From assembly GCA_050084985.1 (NCBI GenBank), contig JBITNC010000001.1:133238001-133302000 (forward strand): 64,000 bases of DNA. Direction: 5' to 3'. This stretch comes from Nageia nagi. Lineage: Eukaryota > Pinophyta. Positions 25,639 to 38,429 of this stretch are shown in pieces. A program made the translations under genes and the position numbers. The stretch's first letter is position 1. Each line of letters begins with the position of its first letter. The notes beneath the pieces are model-generated. The model made no database searches. It saw nothing but the letters and a program-made list of their open reading frames with translations, and was not told where the DNA came from.

Positions 25639-27056
25639 TGTCACAAATTAAAGTTAGTTCAAAATTTACATAGATTTATTTTTTACTTCCATAATTCCTT
25701 TCCTAACTTTATCTTATTTATGCTTAATTTCATTTAAGTCATATCATACTAGCATAATGGTTAACCCCTATCACTTGTGATTTCACTTGGGATCAACCTT
25801 ATGTTAATCATTGACATAAATAATATGATTTTTAAGTTATAATTTATTTAATTTGATTATAACCTTACCATACTAATCATAATGGTTAACCATTATCACT
25901 CATGCTTATTCTTGGGATCAACCTTTGATTAATTATTGACATTATGGTTAAAATACTATATGGGTATTTTATGATTATCATACACCCATGAATTGAATAA
26001 TGAAATCCCTAATTCTAGATTAATAGTCATTGCAAATGATTGTCCAAGTGGATCGAGTTGATCAAACCCCATAGTTTTCATATATTGCTAGAGTTTACTC
26101 AACTAATTTTATCTATTACAAGAGACACTTTTAGGTGATCACTTCATTTTTGGTTATAATATTTGTAATTATAAACATTTTTATCACAACATTAATTAGG
26201 TTCCTCTTAGGCCCATATCACCCAAGCTTGCATTTTTCCCAAGGCTACATATTGTTATCCAATAAATAATCTTATATGATAACTATCTCCTTTTAGTATA
26301 GTTACCTCATTTCACATCAACTATGAATAAGACAATTCCTAATAATGATAAATAGTCTTATATAATGCTCATTGCTCTATGGTACAATTATATTACTTTC
26401 ACTTCATGTGAAAGGAATAACTACTATTATTGTGATCATCTAACAACAATACAAATATCTTGTCTTCCCATATCTATTGACGAGAATCCACCATCTTGCT
26501 CGAAAACCACTTTTCCATATCCATGGTGGTGTCATTACGATGTATGATCATGAATCTCATTATTCCATACATTGAGGTGTCCAATCACATATAAATTTAT
26601 TAATTAGTTATTTTATTTATTCTTGTTATTATTATTTTATATGTTGTTTAAAATATTCTTCTTTAATTGGAAACTATGTTACTTAATATTACATTTACTA
26701 CCTAATCATGTATTCATTCAATCTCATTAAAACATAATACAAGATAAGGATAATATTTATCAGTTCAAATGTAATAAAAAAGTTGGATAAAAAAAATACA
26801 TTTATTCACAAGATAGATATTTTTAAGTACAAGATAATTTAAAATACATACTAATATTTCCTTTTGAATTTTTCAAGATACAAGGGTCACCTAAGTTATC
26901 TCAAACATCTTCAGGATTAGTTGACCAAGTGTACTAAAGAGTTTGGTGTATACGAAATCAAGACAACAATTTTCATATGAATGCAACTAAATGACTTATC
27001 CATCACACCAATCATAAATGTAATACCTCAAATAGGTCTCTTGAATACCATCACCT
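25639..27056 (-). repeat. Left arm of long inverted repeat, LTR-like
   Basis: Matches the reverse complement of 28366-29200 with many mismatches. A block of about 580 bp (about 26280-26860) is present only in this arm, apparently a later insertion or a loss in the other arm. Shared landmarks are AATGGTTAACC, TGGGATCAACCTT and AAGAGACACTTTTA. The arm may be a minus-strand LTR because a primer-binding site abuts its left end. Confidence 0.65.
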
Positions 27057-27574
27057 GTTCATAAACCTATTTTAAAGTAAAATACTAGGATTTATTGTTG
27101 GTTTTATATTAAGCTGCAAGTATTACTTTGGCAAATAATGGAATTCAATTTAGTAAGTAAATAACATCTATATAGAGGTGTCTATATTACTAAGCAAAAT
27201 GCAGGAGATAAACACCATCTTGTATACTATAGTGATCATAACATATGCACAAAAATGACATGGTTTAAAGACTCAAATATTTTCCAATAGAAATATGTTT
27301 GGAGCATCCAGCCACTTGTTTTCTTAACAATTAAAACCTTCACAAATGTTAATATTTTGAAGTGCATGAGCTGATGGTAACATTACTATTAAATTTTTTT
27401 ATTCACTTTTTAGTTCTACAATAAATGAATATAATTTACCTTGATTTGCATCGAAAAAAAATTTTTTATAGTACATAATATATAAACAATCTTATGATTT
27501 GCAATTATCAAAGAAAGGAGACATGAAAAATATAAATATTTCAAGTTATTAGTAACAATATGCTCTTGATCTCA

Positions 27575-28130
27575 TCATTAAAAAGAATGCAACTATCCTC
27601 CCTTCAAATTAGATCATATACTTTGGGCATTTATACTCTAAATCTTGGGCATTTATACCTCAAATCAGCCAAAATAGATCAAGCTAGAAAAATTAGGACC
27701 AAAGTTAGTTAGACTCAACACCCATTACCAATATGAACCTATTCCATTAATTTTTAGTTGAGGATAACCTTCGTTGATCATAAATACCTAGGGTACATGT
27801 TATGAGTTTAGAGGGAGGATAGCCTTCCCTCATTAAAAATGTATAACCAAATATAATAAATGATGCAACTATCCTCCCTCCAAATTGGGTCTAAAGATCA
27901 TAAAGGGTGCAACTATCCTCCATCCAAATTGGGTCATATACTTTGAGCATTTATACTCTAAATCTGGAAAAATCGATCAAGCTAGAAAAATTAGGGCCAA
28001 AGTTAGTCATATTCAACACCCATTACCAATCTAAACCTATTCCATCAATTTTCAATTGATTTTGTATGTAATCTAAATATCATAAATGCCCAAGGTACAT
28101 GTTATGAATTTGTAGGGAGGATAGCCTTCC
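27575..28130. repeat. Tandem duplication of a ~330-bp unit
   Basis: Two copies, about 27575-27835 and 27906-28130. Both begin with TGCAACTATCCTCC and end with GGGAGGATAGCCTTCC, which are partly inverted to each other (GGAGGATAG/CTATCCTCC). A partial third start lies at 27870. It sits in the loop of the long inverted repeat. Confidence 0.75.
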
Positions 28131-28365
28131 TTCTTTTAAATGGGTAGTAATAGGCTACATTTTGAATTATTAAATAAGTAATTATTTTCTTAAAAAATAA
28201 GTGGTATTTTTTTAAATGAATAAAATACTATATGGAAAAATAAATTATTGGTAATAACTAAAAATATTATTATTTAATTTATATTATATTGTTTTATTAC
28301 AATAATAGTATGGTGTAAAGAAAATTATTATAAATATTTTTAGACCTTCTAGGTTGACGAAGGAA

Positions 28366-29200
28366 TTTACTTGATGATAGTATTCAAGATACCTATTTGA
28401 GATATTGCATTTATGCTTGGTATGATGCATAAGTCATTTAGTTTCATTCATATAAAAAAAATTTTCTTGATTATATATACTCCAAACTCTCTAGTACCCT
28501 TGTCCAAGTAATCTTGAAGATATTCAAGATACTCTGAGTGACCTTTGTTTCTTGAAAACTTTAAAAGAAATTACTTATCAGGTAATGATATGTAGCCTTG
28601 GTGAGAAGCGTAATATCGGGTTAGATTGGCCTCAAGAGGAACCCAATCAATATCATGATCAAAATGTCTACAAGAGTCTTTTAACCAAAAACTAAGTGAT
28701 CACTTAAAAGTGTCTCTTCTAACAAATGAATTTACTTGAGTAAACTCTAGAAACATATGAAAACTTAGGATTTGATCAACTCAATCCACTTGGATGGTCA
28801 TCTGCAACAATTACTAATCCAAAAGTGGATATTACTTTATTCAATTCATGGATATATGATAATCATAAAATAACCAATATAGCCTTTTGATCAAAATGTT
28901 AGTGATTAATAAAAGGTTGATCCCAAGCAGAAGCATGTATGATAATGGTTAACCATTATGATTATTATGGTAGGGTTATAATCAAATTAAATTAATTATA
29001 GCTAAAAAATCATATTATTTAGGGTAATGATTAACCTAAGGTTGATCCCAAGTGGATGCATGTGTAATAGAATTAACCATTATGCTGGTATGATATGGCT
29101 TAAATGAAATTAATCATAAATAAGATAAAGTCAGAAAAGGAATTATGGAAGTAAAATAAAAATTTACCTAAATTTTGAACTAACTTTAATATGCAACATC
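28366..29200 (+). repeat. Right arm of long inverted repeat
   Basis: Reverse complement of 25639-27056 without the ~580-bp block. No primer-binding site follows its outer end, in contrast to the left arm. Confidence 0.65.
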
Positions 29201-30140
29201 TCATGCATCTATCGCTTTGTGTTAGTTATATTCTTGCTTTAATTCTCATACTATTTGGTAAATCTTCTAGTTAACACATACCTTTAAAAATCCTTTTCTC
29301 TTGGCCTTTTTTCCTTATTTTGGTTATTTGTATCATGTTGCTAATCTTTTCTTGCATGTGGAGATCATTATTTGAAACTTGATACTTTTATGATCATTAA
29401 TTGTTCCAAGTTTAATATAAAACATAAAATTCATCTTCATCATAAATCATGATACCATCATCGTACATTGATTAGACATTCTATTTAATTTGTTAACACC
29501 TAAAATAGAATTTTAATTTAATTAAAATACCCATTTTGGTATTTGGAATAATTTATTTATTAAATTCAATAAATATTCTTATCACCATGCACTCTCATCT
29601 ACCTTTATATTTTATGATAATAGGTCAGCTTGACATCATAATAAGATCAAGGAGGAGCCTTGGAACTATACCTGCTATCTATAAAGATGGAACAGTTATG
29701 TATAAGAAATTATGACATGATCTTGAATCCTTAATAGGTAGTAATAACTAGACAAAAACTAGCTTTGACGGTAGCTTATTTGAAGCAATTTTGATGGGGC
29801 AGTTTTAAGCTGCCCCTTTTTTTTAAGTTTTAGTGGTAGTTTTTATGGGATGGTTTTTAGCTGCCCTAGAAAATATTTTTGGGGTGACAAAAAACTACCC
29901 CTTAGTGAAAATGAGAAAAAATTAAAAAAAGGCACATGCAGGGAGCTTAGGCAAGTTAGTTGAAATGCTTTAGTCATTTTGAGTTTTTTGAGCTTAAGGG
30001 TTGGAGGAGAGAGGGGCATTTGATGTATTGGTAATACAAGAGAGTAGAGGGGATACCAAATGAGAGGATATGTGGGGAGACCATTCAAGAGGAGATGTGG
30101 TGAGTTCATAGGATAGAGTCAAGACCAAAGGATATGAAGT
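29201..30140. other. AT-rich stretch, possible LTR start at 29493
   Basis: No gene seen. TGTTAACACCTAAAATAG at about 29498 resembles gypsy LTR starts but has no purine tract before it. A short inverted motif, GGGGCAGTTTTAAGCTGCCCC, lies near 29.8 kb, with a related GGGATGG...AGCTGCCC copy after it. Confidence 0.35.
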
Positions 30141-30264
30141 AATACCATGTGCCAGAAGGTATTTCATTCCATGACTTATGCATTCTTATACATTCTACAT
30201 ATATGATTGTGTTTTGTATTTTTTTGCATTATTTTAAAAAACTTGTGAATCCTACAATCATTGT

Positions 30265-30565
30265 AGACCATGAAACTACATTTGCATCATGCATCTTGTC
30301 AAACTTATCTTGGGTCTTATGTATTCTTCCATATATTACATGTGTTTATGGGCTTTTTTAGAAAACCCATTTTGTGTATCATGTAATCATTATAGATCAT
30401 GAAACTATATTTTCATCATGTACCTTATTAAACAAATCTTATGTTTTATTTTATTCTTCCACATGTTTCATGTGTCTATGGGCCTTTTTTAGAAAACCCT
30501 TTTTTACATATCATGCAATCATTGCAAACTATGAAATTTCATTTGTGTGATTCAAACAAATCCAT
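30265..30565. repeat. Tandem repeat, ~130-bp unit (family A)
   Basis: At least two units share ATTCTTCCACAT, ATGGGCCTTTTTTAGAAAACCC and GAAACTATATTT. Two more copies of the same unit occur at 31490-31690, separated by family B and unrelated DNA. Confidence 0.75.
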
Positions 30566-30965
30566 AATATTCAATTTACAAGCACCAAGTAGACACATCT
30601 ATGCATCCAATTCAAGGTTTATGGGTATTTTGGAAATGAAAGTTCAAAGCTCCCATGGCCTACGTAAACCATAATATTTGATTTAAGAGCACTAAGTAGA
30701 CACATCCTAATGAAGTTCAAAGCTTTCTCAAGATAGCCTTCTCAAATTGCAACATTCAATTTACATGCACCAAGTAGACACATGCACATAATAAAGGGTT
30801 TATGGATATTTTGGTAGTGAAGTTCAAAGCTCCCTTAATATAGCCTCCACGAACCATAACACTTGATTTACAAGCACCAAGTACACACATGCACACACCC
30901 AATTCAAAGGTTTATAGGTATTTTTGGTAGTGAAGTTCAAATCTCCCTTAAGATAGCTAGCATGA
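30565..30965. repeat. Tandem repeat, ~107-bp unit (family B)
   Basis: Four units share CAAGCACCAAGTAGACACAT and GAAGTTCAAAGCTCCC. The motif starts near 30581, 30688, 30766 and 30873; the third spacing is short because the second unit has a deletion. Confidence 0.8.
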
Positions 30966-31489
30966 CCAATAAGGTCAACAATGCATGTATAATGATTAAT
31001 CCTAGGATTGCAAGATATGCACAAAGTGAAAGACTTATTAAGACTTTTAAGTAGATGCAATTATTAGGTGTAAAATAGGTTACATTATGAAACACTATAA
31101 TTTAAGAAATTGATAAAAACTAATCCAAAAGTGGTAATTCAACAACAACAAGCTTGTAATAATTAACAAAAGTTCAACCTAGAAATTTAAATACTATGTT
31201 ATTTTACCTCTATAATAAGCACAATAAGATGTAAAGGTTAGTTGTCTTTCCCTCAAGATAACCTATTCAAAACATCATGAATTAGATAAGTCAAGGTTAG
31301 CAATATTTACAAGCTCTTAGTAGATATATCATCATTATGCTTCAGCATTGCTCATAATGTCATCATGCAACCAACCTGGATGTTTTAACAAGTCAAATAC
31401 TTTAAGAGTATTTGTGTTCTAGTAATGAACTACATATTATATGATAATTGCATTCCAATAAATTGTATTTTCATGATGCATATTATGAA

Positions 31490-31711
31490 ACAATTCTAAG
31501 GCCTTATGTATTCCTCCACATTTTGCATACATTTCTATGGGCCTTTTCTAGAAAACCCATTTTGTGAGTATCCTATAATCATTGTAGTCCATGAAATTAT
31601 TTGCATTGTGCATCTTGTCAAATAACTTCTAAGCCTTGTATATTCTTCCACATTTTACATATATGTCTATGGGCCTTTTCAAGAAAACTAATTTTATATA
31701 TATATATATAT
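31490..31711. repeat. Two more family A units and a (TA)n tract
   Basis: Units with ATGGGCCTTTTCTAGAAAACCC, followed by about eight TA dinucleotides (31695-31711). Confidence 0.75.
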
Positions 31712-34700
31712 TACAATCATTAGATAAGCCATATGAAATAATAGAAGAGGTTATGGAATGGGTAGCCAAATTAAAACAAGAGGGAGCCCAATATTACCAC
31801 TTAACATAGAGAAGAGATATGGTAAAATCTATAGTGGTAGAGCATTTGATGGCATGAAAATAAATACAAAATTGGTAGAATTGGTCTCGATTATTCTACA
31901 CCCTATTCAAGTAGCAACAATCATCATCTCCTAAAGATTGTACTAAAACAACAACTATAATAGCATTATAACAACATAGAGCATGTTGGCCTATGAAATA
32001 ATGCATCAACATATGGAATTTGGTCTCATCAATATATTCTTGGAGCAACTGAGGTAGAATGACCATTCAATCAAGTCTACAATTAAGAAAAATGCAATGT
32101 TTAAGTATGGGTATTTCTTAGTTTTGGTAGGCTACCTTTCAAGCAAATTAATTTAATAACTCGATAGAAAGGGAATAAAGGGGAGTAAGTCATTAATACA
32201 AGGGAGCATATCGACATGCAAAGCACAAGGTCAGTCATAAAAATTTACAATGATCTCCATGCCTAAATTGTAAACTTCACAACATGGATCAAATAGGTCT
32301 AAATTCTAATCCAAGGGTATACAAGGATGCCAATACAGGCCATAACCAAGTTCAATAAGTTCAATAATTTATTGTACTTAGTAGTGATAGCCAATAACAT
32401 ATTGCTGAGATCTAATAATCCAACATTAGCACATTTGGAGGCTAGGTTACTATATAAATTTGATTATAGTGAATGCCAAAAAATCATTGTGCACATTAAG
32501 AAGAGACAAGCAAAAAAGGAGGAAAAATTGAGTTAGCAATCCCAAGCAAGACCAATCTCCAATGTATCGATTCATTCATCCTTGGGGAGTGCAGCAAGGT
32601 AGAAAGAATAAAAATAGGAGACCAAGTCCATTAAGGATAAAGCTCAACAATAGTGATAGAGGAAGCAATGTACCAATGAAGGACCTATCCAGGAAGTACT
32701 AAAAAATGAAGTTGATCGATTAGGGATACCTCCAAAGTTTGTGGCTATGGATTTTCATACACCTGGTAATCTACCCATACTATTATCGATGAACAACCAT
32801 AGACACCACCACATGTATGATCAAGGGAATCAACTTATATATCATATCCCATATAGTTAGGCTCTGATTCATCTATTCTAATTTTTCCTTTAATTTCCAT
32901 TCATGTTTTTGTTAATAGTACACCCCCCATTTCAATATCGATACCCGTTACTACTCCCCATATATTTTTCATACCATAAGATCATAACCTCATCGATACT
33001 ACAATTGACACCACTATTCCAATGAACCAACCGTCTAGTAGCCAACAATCACTCCCTTGCCATTACACTAGAATAGGGATAAGCAATCATCCTTAGACAC
33101 ATCCATGAACAAATTCATATTACACATCCATCACTCAATTCATCAATCCATATAGCTTATCAATTCTATATGCCCATATCATTGAAAACTAATGTCATAG
33201 TATGGCCAATACAAACCATTTCTCTATCCTTGATCATTTCTTGATTAGTGAGATAGTGAATAGGAACATCGATACATTCCATAAAAATCATAATTTATAC
33301 CACTAAGAGCTCACAAGGATAGTATAATATGTTTTTCACAAACTCCAACAACACATCACCTACCTTTCCATTGCATTGACTAGATTACAATAGAAATTGG
33401 AATAGCTGGGTACTACCACCATCACCAAACTCACTCAGCCCATCAACACACCCAAGCTCACCACCATTATTCACCAACAATTCCCCTCCATCTACTTTCA
33501 CCTTGATCACACCATCAAGAGTACTTGAAGGAAATCACCATCCATGCCCAACAAGAGATCAACTAAATTAAACAAGATTAAGGTGTAGCAATACAAGGAA
33601 GAAATAACTCAATTGAAGGAATCTCAATAGGTTGAAACTACAAAAATAGTTTCTTATCCATCCCAAATACAGCATGAAACTATAATAGAAAACCTTTTAC
33701 TACAAAATGATAAGGAACTATACACACTCCAACAACATTTGGCTAAGGAGGCTGAACTTGGGGGAGTCACTAGAAACCCTTCAAAACACATGTAAAAATA
33801 AGCTTCTTAAAAAACCTCTATTTTAAAAATTTACCACCTCCTCTTTAAATTTATTAAACCCCTCATGGTAAAACCTTATATAATAAATAATAATTCTTTT
33901 TTAAAATGTACCATTTTGTGAAAAAAAAAATGAATCAATTTTTAATACTCCCACCCCCAACTATGCACTGCCTTCCCCTCCTCAACCACCCACCCCCTTT
34001 TTTTTACTACTATAATATTTTGGATGAATTTTAAATACCCCTTCCCCCATACCCTTATAAAATACTTAATTATATACCAATGGATGAACTAGATATTAAA
34101 AATGCCCCTTGTATTTTCACACATGGTATTTACCATTTCCTAACAATGACTCCCCTGGGAGGTCAAATAGCTTCGCACTAGAAAGGAGATGGTCAAAAAA
34201 CTTCTCTAGGTAGAGACACAAGATAAAACAAGGTTGGAAAACCAATATAAGTAGCTATAGGAAGATATTTATAAACTCATAAAATATTTGAAATAGTTCC
34301 CAACCATGAGAGAAGAAATAGACTAACTAAACAAGGAGGTAGAAAGGGCAAAACTTGTTCAAACAGAATTGGCACAATTCTGGTAGATGAAAGAAAAAGA
34401 TTATTAGCAACATAAAGAGGAACTGTATGTGTTTGTTAAAGAAATATCAATCAATATTTAGATATATAAGGTCATTTTTTTTATATCCATACCTTCATTA
34501 GTTACTACAAATAGATCGATCTGGAAGATATCAATACCCAGATGGTTGAGTTCCAACTACAGGAATAAGAAATACAAAAGTGGTTCCACTCCTAATCAAT
34601 AAAATACAGGAGATAAAAACAATCAACCACTAAATGTTAGCCTTGGAAAAGGAGAAAAAAGAAAGGAAAACATCAATCAAAAATACACACAGGGAGATCC

Positions 34701-36860
34701 AACAGATCAATAATGTGCATCATAAATAGATAACCCAATTGGAAGAGTTGATCATCCAAGACACATTCAACTCCTTTAAACCAATTTAGGTTATAATCCA
34801 ACTTATCTCTCTCCATCACCAAATCAACCATGATATAAAGGTTTAGATTATTCAACAAAAAAAATATTCAACTCAACCTAAGTTTGGCCCTATCAACCCC
34901 CTACCTCCAACACTCATCCTCGTTCAATAATAGCTACAACAACCTATCGAAAACTCTCCTATCAATGATGTTATAGTATATAATTTAGTTGTGTCATGGA
35001 TTTGAGTTGAGATGTAAAATCATTGAAGTGGAATTTAATCCAATAGACACTAAAGATAGTTATTAGTGGATGATTTATGGATGATTGTAATTTTTAAATT
35101 AATACAATTAGGGCCAATTTTTGCTCAAGTTATGATGTTAATATAAATAATAAAGGTATAAAGAAAGATGTTGAAAATAACTTAAATATGGTTACTAAAA
35201 ATGGTAAAGTAACAAAAAATAATAAACCATTTAAGTGGAAATGATCACTTATAAGAGGAATAAATAATATAAAACAATGTGCTTGTGTCTTCCTTAGAAA
35301 AAACTTCTAACTAGGGAAGAAATGATCCCTAAGAAAGACCAACTCAATGGCTCATTGATTCTATTATGATACTTGCAACATAGACCACTATCCTTTAGAG
35401 TTGTTCCCTTATTCCAAACTTGATCTATAACAATTCTTAGCAATGTCCTATCCTATTAGAATTTTAATCTTACAAATGACCTATCATTTAGAAGTGGATG
35501 GATGGCAGATGAATGTTAGGGATGAATATCTAACCATAGTCATAGATTCTCATCAAATATTTTTAGAGGATGAATGGGAGTTCACTAAACTATGATTTGT
35601 TTTCTCCTATTGGTCCTACGAAACTCCTCTGGTATGGCTAAGATGCACATCAAAATGCCTATAAAATATCACCTCAAAAATTATTAGATCTAATACCCCA
35701 TAATAAGTGAAGGCATATTGGGGTGGATTATGTTGAGATTACCCTACATAAGAGTAGTATTTGATTACACTGAATACTTCACATGACCATATCAATCAAG
35801 GATCAATAATCAAAAGGTATTCCAATTATTGAGAACCCAAATCCAATGATAAATCTAAAGCATCCATCGATCAAAGGTGATTTATGAGAAAATCAACCAA
35901 ATTATACAGGCCCAAAAGGAGCAACTAAAAATGAAGAGGAATCCTATATGTACTATTGCTATTATGAACTTACAAAAATTCTTGCACCTCTTGATTGACA
36001 TGCTAGTCACCATAGTTATCAAACTTTTTAAGAAAAGGGGTTCATATTCTTGGGAATGAGACATATATGGGGAGAAGTAAGTCATAAAAGCCAATGCTTA
36101 GTAATTATTTTTGGAAAAGAACTTTGAACTTCATTTAATGACTAAATCACTATGGTTATGGCCAGTTCTCACTCCTTGAATTATCTTAGACTATGCTACC
36201 CACCTCTAGTTTTAGTATTCTTTTAGGTTTATACCAATTAACTTCTTGGTATAGCCATATGAAAGTGAGTGGGTAGTTGATCATCTTCTAAAAATAAAAA
36301 TTGCATATGATTTCAATAATTACTTTGTACAATCCAATGATCCAATACCAATGTATCCTAAATAATGATAGAAAGATAGCAATAAGGGGAGTGTGAATCT
36401 CATAGAGAGGATTGGAAGAAGAATCCAAGAGTGACTTCACATCAACTTCCTATGTCAAAGATTAATTATTGATGGGATAAGATACTAATGTATAGCTTGA
36501 GCATGAGTTATATGATAAGTTGGGGAGGATGTTAGTAGGAGAGAATTTCATATATTGAATCAGTTCATTCTAATTGATCTTATTGATAACTAAGGATTGT
36601 TAGTTACTAGCAGCCATTCATCATTAGTCGAAAAGGCACATCTCCCAAGCCACCAAATAAGGTTATTAAGAAGGGAATTAATAGTAGAGAGAAAGTGGGT
36701 GAGATTTGAGTATGGAAAATATTACTAATTTATCGTTATAAATGATTGTACTGATTACTATTAATAAAGGCTTGACCCCCTTTTGTCATGGCTTATTTGT
36801 GTGTCTCTTTTACTTATGTTATTTCTTTCCATTTTCTCATTGATTCTTGGTTGTAGATAA
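31712..36860 (+). pseudogene. Decayed plus-strand coding-like stretch, unidentified
   Basis: Several short plus-strand pieces read as a hydrophilic protein but are heavily broken. The clearest are 32327-32536 (LAHLEARLLYKFDYSECQK, then Lys-rich), 33.58-33.79 kb (heptad-like KEEITQLKESQQVE and NLLLQNDKELYTLQQHLA) and 34.2-34.6 kb (Gln/Glu-rich coiled-coil-like). A further piece lies at 35877-36059. This may be the third ORF or gag of a decayed gypsy element. No RT, integrase or other enzyme motif was found, so I do not assign a family. It ends near the truncated 5' part of copia-2. Confidence 0.35.
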
Positions 36861-36869
36861 GAATCCTTC

Positions 36870-36976
36870 CTATCAATTCGATTAGTCAACAACAAGTTTT
36901 TTCACTTTGAAAGAAAAGGTAGATTGAAGACATCCTAAGAAGAAAGAAATAGTGCACTTTATGGAGAAGAGGAAGG
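36870..36976 (+). pseudogene. Gag 3' end of copia-2
   Basis: The frame NNKFFHFERKGRLKTS looks like a decayed CCHC knuckle (the His remains, the Cys positions are lost), followed after one stop by EERNSALYGEEEGFSNLF across the insertion point. Knuckle followed by an acidic ALxxEE stretch is typical of copia gag just before the protease. Confidence 0.55.
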
Positions 36977-37468
36977 TGTTGGAATGTATAATGCATTATT
37001 ATAAGGTTTTATAATGATCCTCTTTATAAATTCACTAATACTTAATGGTATCACTAGATACTATAAGTATTTAAGTGAATATGATAATGTAACTTGTACT
37101 ACACTCCATCTCATGAGCATGCCCCTTGGGTAAAAGGGAGTTGCATGTAATGCCTTTGTATGGTTAAAAGGGTGATACAAAGAGGGATTTTTTCCTATAA
37201 ATATAAGGCCCTCTCTTTGTGATCACTCACCAATTTTTGAAGAAAAGTTATGCCCTAAGATAGTGATTAGGAGATGAAGTTAGGAGGATTGTAAGAGAGG
37301 TGTCTTTGTGAATGAAGTAAGATCTTGTTACTAGATGTACTCCTAGTTGGAGGAACCACTTTATATCTTGAGTTATATTGTGAGATTACTTATACTTGAG
37401 TTCTTGATGTTAAATTCCATGTGATCTTGGTAGTATAGGATTGTATTATTTATAGTTCAATCCCTTCA
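36977..37468 (+). repeat. 5' LTR of copia-1
   Basis: Begins TGTTGGAATGTATAATGC and ends AATCCCTTCA. It carries a TATA box, TATAAATATAAG, at 37196-37207. Confidence 0.95.
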
Positions 37469-37470
37469 TT

Positions 37471-37480
37471 TGGTATCAGA
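37471..37480 (+). other. Primer-binding site of copia-1
   Basis: TGGTATCAGA starts two bases after the LTR, the standard plant copia site for initiator-methionine tRNA. The match stops after ten bases. Confidence 0.85.
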
Positions 37481-38400
37481 TCTTAGTGTGGAGGCTCTTC
37501 TTCTACATCTTGGTGATCTTCATTCCTCATTCTACACCTCATTCCTTCATTATTGAGGTAAAACTAAGAAAATATATAAATTCCTTCTTTCTTGGTTATT
37601 TGTTGGATTATTTATTTATGATACTAACATATATGTTATATGCTAGTTCATTTTTGTTTTTGCAAAATATTTTTTTTAAATAAGCAATATAATGCAATTG
37701 TTCTTTATACTAACATTTTGTATGTTGCAATTTTTTGTTTGCAAAAATTGCTCTATATATATATATATATATATATATGGCTAACAAAAATTGTAATATG
37801 ATGTAATTTGTTTTGTTTCTTATACTATTTTTTACTTGCAATTTTTGTTTTACAAATTGCTTATTAAATTGCCAATTTTGTTTAAAAAGTTTAGTATACA
37901 ACATTTGTGAAGTATTACAAAGGCATTTTTTTTGCTATATTTTTTTCTACTCTAATAGTAAAAGGAAAATAGGCTTCAAAAGCTTGATGATGGGATTTTT
38001 TTTATAATCCTTTTCTATTTTTTTGTTGAGGGAATTACAAGTTTTGTAATTGAAATATAATATTTTTTACAAAAATTCCATTGTTGAGGGCTTCAAATTT
38101 TTTTTTACTCTAAGAGCACATTTCATATTTTATATTTTCTTGTTTGGCACCCTAGGTGCCCATGCAACTTGTCAAAATCAATAGGAAAGGTGGGGTGATT
38201 GAGGGGCATTTAAATCCCTCTCCTACCTCTTCTCCATCATATGAGGGGCATTTTAATCCCTTTCCTTCCTCTTCTCCACCACATGAGGGGTGTTTGTATC
38301 CCTCTCCTACCTCTTCTCCACCATGAGAGGGGGGTTTGTAGCCCTCTTTTGCCTCCTTCTCCACCATGCTTCTGTTGACCTCTTAGCCTAGCCACTCAAC
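37481..38400 (+). other. Copia-1 leader without gag
   Basis: This is where gag should be. Instead there are T-rich, low-complexity sequence, a (TA)n run at 37755-37778 and a 42-bp minisatellite. I see no gag domain in any frame. Confidence 0.6.
38201..38368. repeat. 42-bp minisatellite, four units, in copia-1
   Basis: Four head-to-tail units starting at 38201, 38243, 38285 and 38327. Each begins GAGGGG and contains CTTCTCCACCA or a near variant. The unit is 14 codons long, so both strands stay open; I do not think it codes. Confidence 0.9.
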
Positions 38401-38429
38401 CCTTGACCCTCCCTCTCCTATTTGGTACC

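Noticed and set aside
29843-30109. 88-codon minus-strand ORF with hydrophobic stretches
   Set aside because: No homology or start context, and composition is like the surrounding low-complexity DNA.
38152-38367. Minus-strand ORF with a repeated 14-residue Gly/Glu/Lys unit
   Set aside because: It is a by-product of the 42-bp minisatellite; both strands stay open because 42 is a multiple of three.
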